5,637 nt of DNA, taken from positions 1 through 5,637 of the forward strand of contig CANNNH010000112.1 in the NCBI GenBank assembly GCA_947505915.1. Direction: 5' to 3'. Positions 4,852 through 5,637 of the stretch are shown piece after piece. The notes under the pieces are model-generated. The model did not search any database. It saw nothing but the letters and a program-made list of their open reading frames with translations, and was not told where the DNA came from. A program made the position numbers and the translations under genes. Position 1 is the stretch's first letter, and each line of letters starts with the position of its first letter. Source of the stretch: Comamonadaceae bacterium (GTDB lineage: Bacteria; Pseudomonadota; Gammaproteobacteria; Burkholderiales; Burkholderiaceae).

Positions 4852-5637
4852 ATGCAAAACCTACCCATTCTCTACGGTATGCCTGCCTCGCTTTATACCG
4901 CCAAGGTGCGCTCTTACTTTAAAAAGCAAGGTATCGCGTTTGAAGAGCGGCCCGCGGGCGATCCGCGCTTTATGACAGAAATACTGCCGCAAATCGGGCG
5001 TTGGATCATCCCCGTGGTCCAACTCCCCGATGGCACACTGCTACAAGACGGCGCTGTCATCATCGATCATTTTGAAGCTCAGGAGATGGGGCATGGCCCG
5101 CGCGCCTTGCCTGAAGATCCACTTCTGGCCGTGCTGGCCCATTTGTTTGAACTCTTTGGCGGCGAAGGACTACTGCGTTCGGCCATGCACTATCGCTGGA
5201 ATTTCGATGCAGAAAACCTCGATTTTCTACGCGCTGATTTCGGGAGCACCTTGGCCCCAGGCGCGTCAACGGCTCAACAAAACGAAGTGTTTCAATTCGC
5301 CAGCAAGCGTATGCGAGCAGCGACCGTGGCCTTTGGCGTCAATGCCACCACCCTATCTGAAGTAGAAGCCAGCACCATTGAATTCCTGCAACGCTTTGAC
5401 CGCCACCTAGCAAATACGCCTTACTTGCTGGGTAGCACACCGACCTACGCAGACTACGGTCTTATCGCGCCTTTGTTTGCGCACCTTGGGCGCGACCCAC
5501 TGCCCTCATCGCTTATGAAAAAAATCTCCCCGCGTGTCTGGCGCTGGGTGGAGCGCATGAATGCACCCGACGCCGATGCTGGTGAATACCTAGGTAAAGC
5601 AAGGGATTGGCTCAACCCCATAGACAACGCGCAGACA
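4852..5637 (+). CDS. GST-family protein, copy 2 (first 262 residues; runs off the right edge)
   Basis: This is a tandem paralogue of the gene at 3476-4648, aligned without gaps over all 262 visible residues, so the full protein probably has the same long C-terminal extension. The N-terminal thioredoxin-like domain keeps LYGMPASLYTAKVR with Ser13 and the cis-proline WIIPVV (Pro54), but the glutathione-site residue Ser67 of copy 1 is Gly here (QDGAV instead of QDSTV). The helical domain keeps STPTYADYGLIAP. The first 82 codons differ markedly from copy 1 while the remainder is nearly identical apart from residues 148-170. The start follows the small-ORF stop by 2 bp and has no good Shine-Dalgarno sequence, as in copy 1. 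No frameshift or stop is visible. It is probably a functional cytoplasmic protein whose substrate or glutathione handling differs from copy 1. Confidence 0.85.
   Translation, partial: MQNLPILYGMPASLYTAKVRSYFKKQGIAFEERPAGDPRFMTEILPQIGRWIIPVVQLPDGTLLQDGAVIIDHFEAQEMGHGPRALPEDPLLAVLAHLFELFGGEGLLRSAMHYRWNFDAENLDFLRADFGSTLAPGASTAQQNEVFQFASKRMRAATVAFGVNATTLSEVEASTIEFLQRFDRHLANTPYLLGSTPTYADYGLIAPLFAHLGRDPLPSSLMKKISPRVWRWVERMNAPDADAGEYLGKARDWLNPIDNAQT
5098..5637 (+). repeat. Highly similar segment of the GST tandem duplication, copy 2
   Basis: This is the partner of 3722-4261. The near-identity continues to the window edge: the last 79 or so bases contain no mismatch. Long direct repeats of this kind about 1.4 kb apart can recombine to delete or amplify one GST gene, and are a risk for assembly collapse. 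Confidence 0.9.

Noticed and set aside
5030..5365. 111-codon plus-strand ORF inside the second GST, matched by a similar one at 3696-3989
   Set aside because: The two resemble each other only because the underlying GST DNA is duplicated; the GST frame carries the domain motifs and the coding-type third-position changes.

Overview
The window looks like chromosomal DNA of a Gram-negative proteobacterium, most likely a betaproteobacterium of the Burkholderiales type. This rests on moderate GC content (judged by eye), a FadD closely resembling the E. coli enzyme, a bacterial acyl-CoA-binding protein, and tandem glutathione S-transferase (GST) genes. The taxonomic call is an inference; no rRNA or other marker gene is present.

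Layout. The left third (1-1526) is a minus-strand gene set transcribed leftwards: a small acyl-CoA-binding protein (1526 to 1266), a four-helix membrane protein of unknown function (1257 to 817), and the first 249 residues of a long-chain acyl-CoA synthetase, FadD (747 to 1, cut by the window edge). Spacings of 8 and 69 bp suggest one operon for fatty-acid uptake, activation or degradation. A 267-bp divergent control region (1527-1793) follows. It holds a near-consensus sigma70 promoter for the rightward genes and two related 17-bp dyads whose centres lie exactly 105 bp apart. The right two thirds are plus-strand genes: an exported or membrane-anchored sulfatase with an intact formylglycine motif (1794-3473), a 390-residue GST-family protein starting 2 bp after the sulfatase stop (3476-4648), a possible 50-codon small ORF (4697-4849), and a second copy of the GST gene (4852 to the window edge) starting 2 bp after that small ORF.

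How the parts may work together. The sulfatase would remove a sulfate ester from a substrate outside the cytoplasm. FadD and the acyl-CoA-binding protein would activate and carry a fatty acyl chain inside the cell. The GST-like proteins have an extra C-terminal region of about 130 residues and would act on a reactive or lipophilic intermediate. A shared operator could switch both arms together, for example for a sulfated lipid or alkyl sulfate. That pathway is a hypothesis; what the sequence shows is the gene order, the matched dyads and the mosaic GST duplication.
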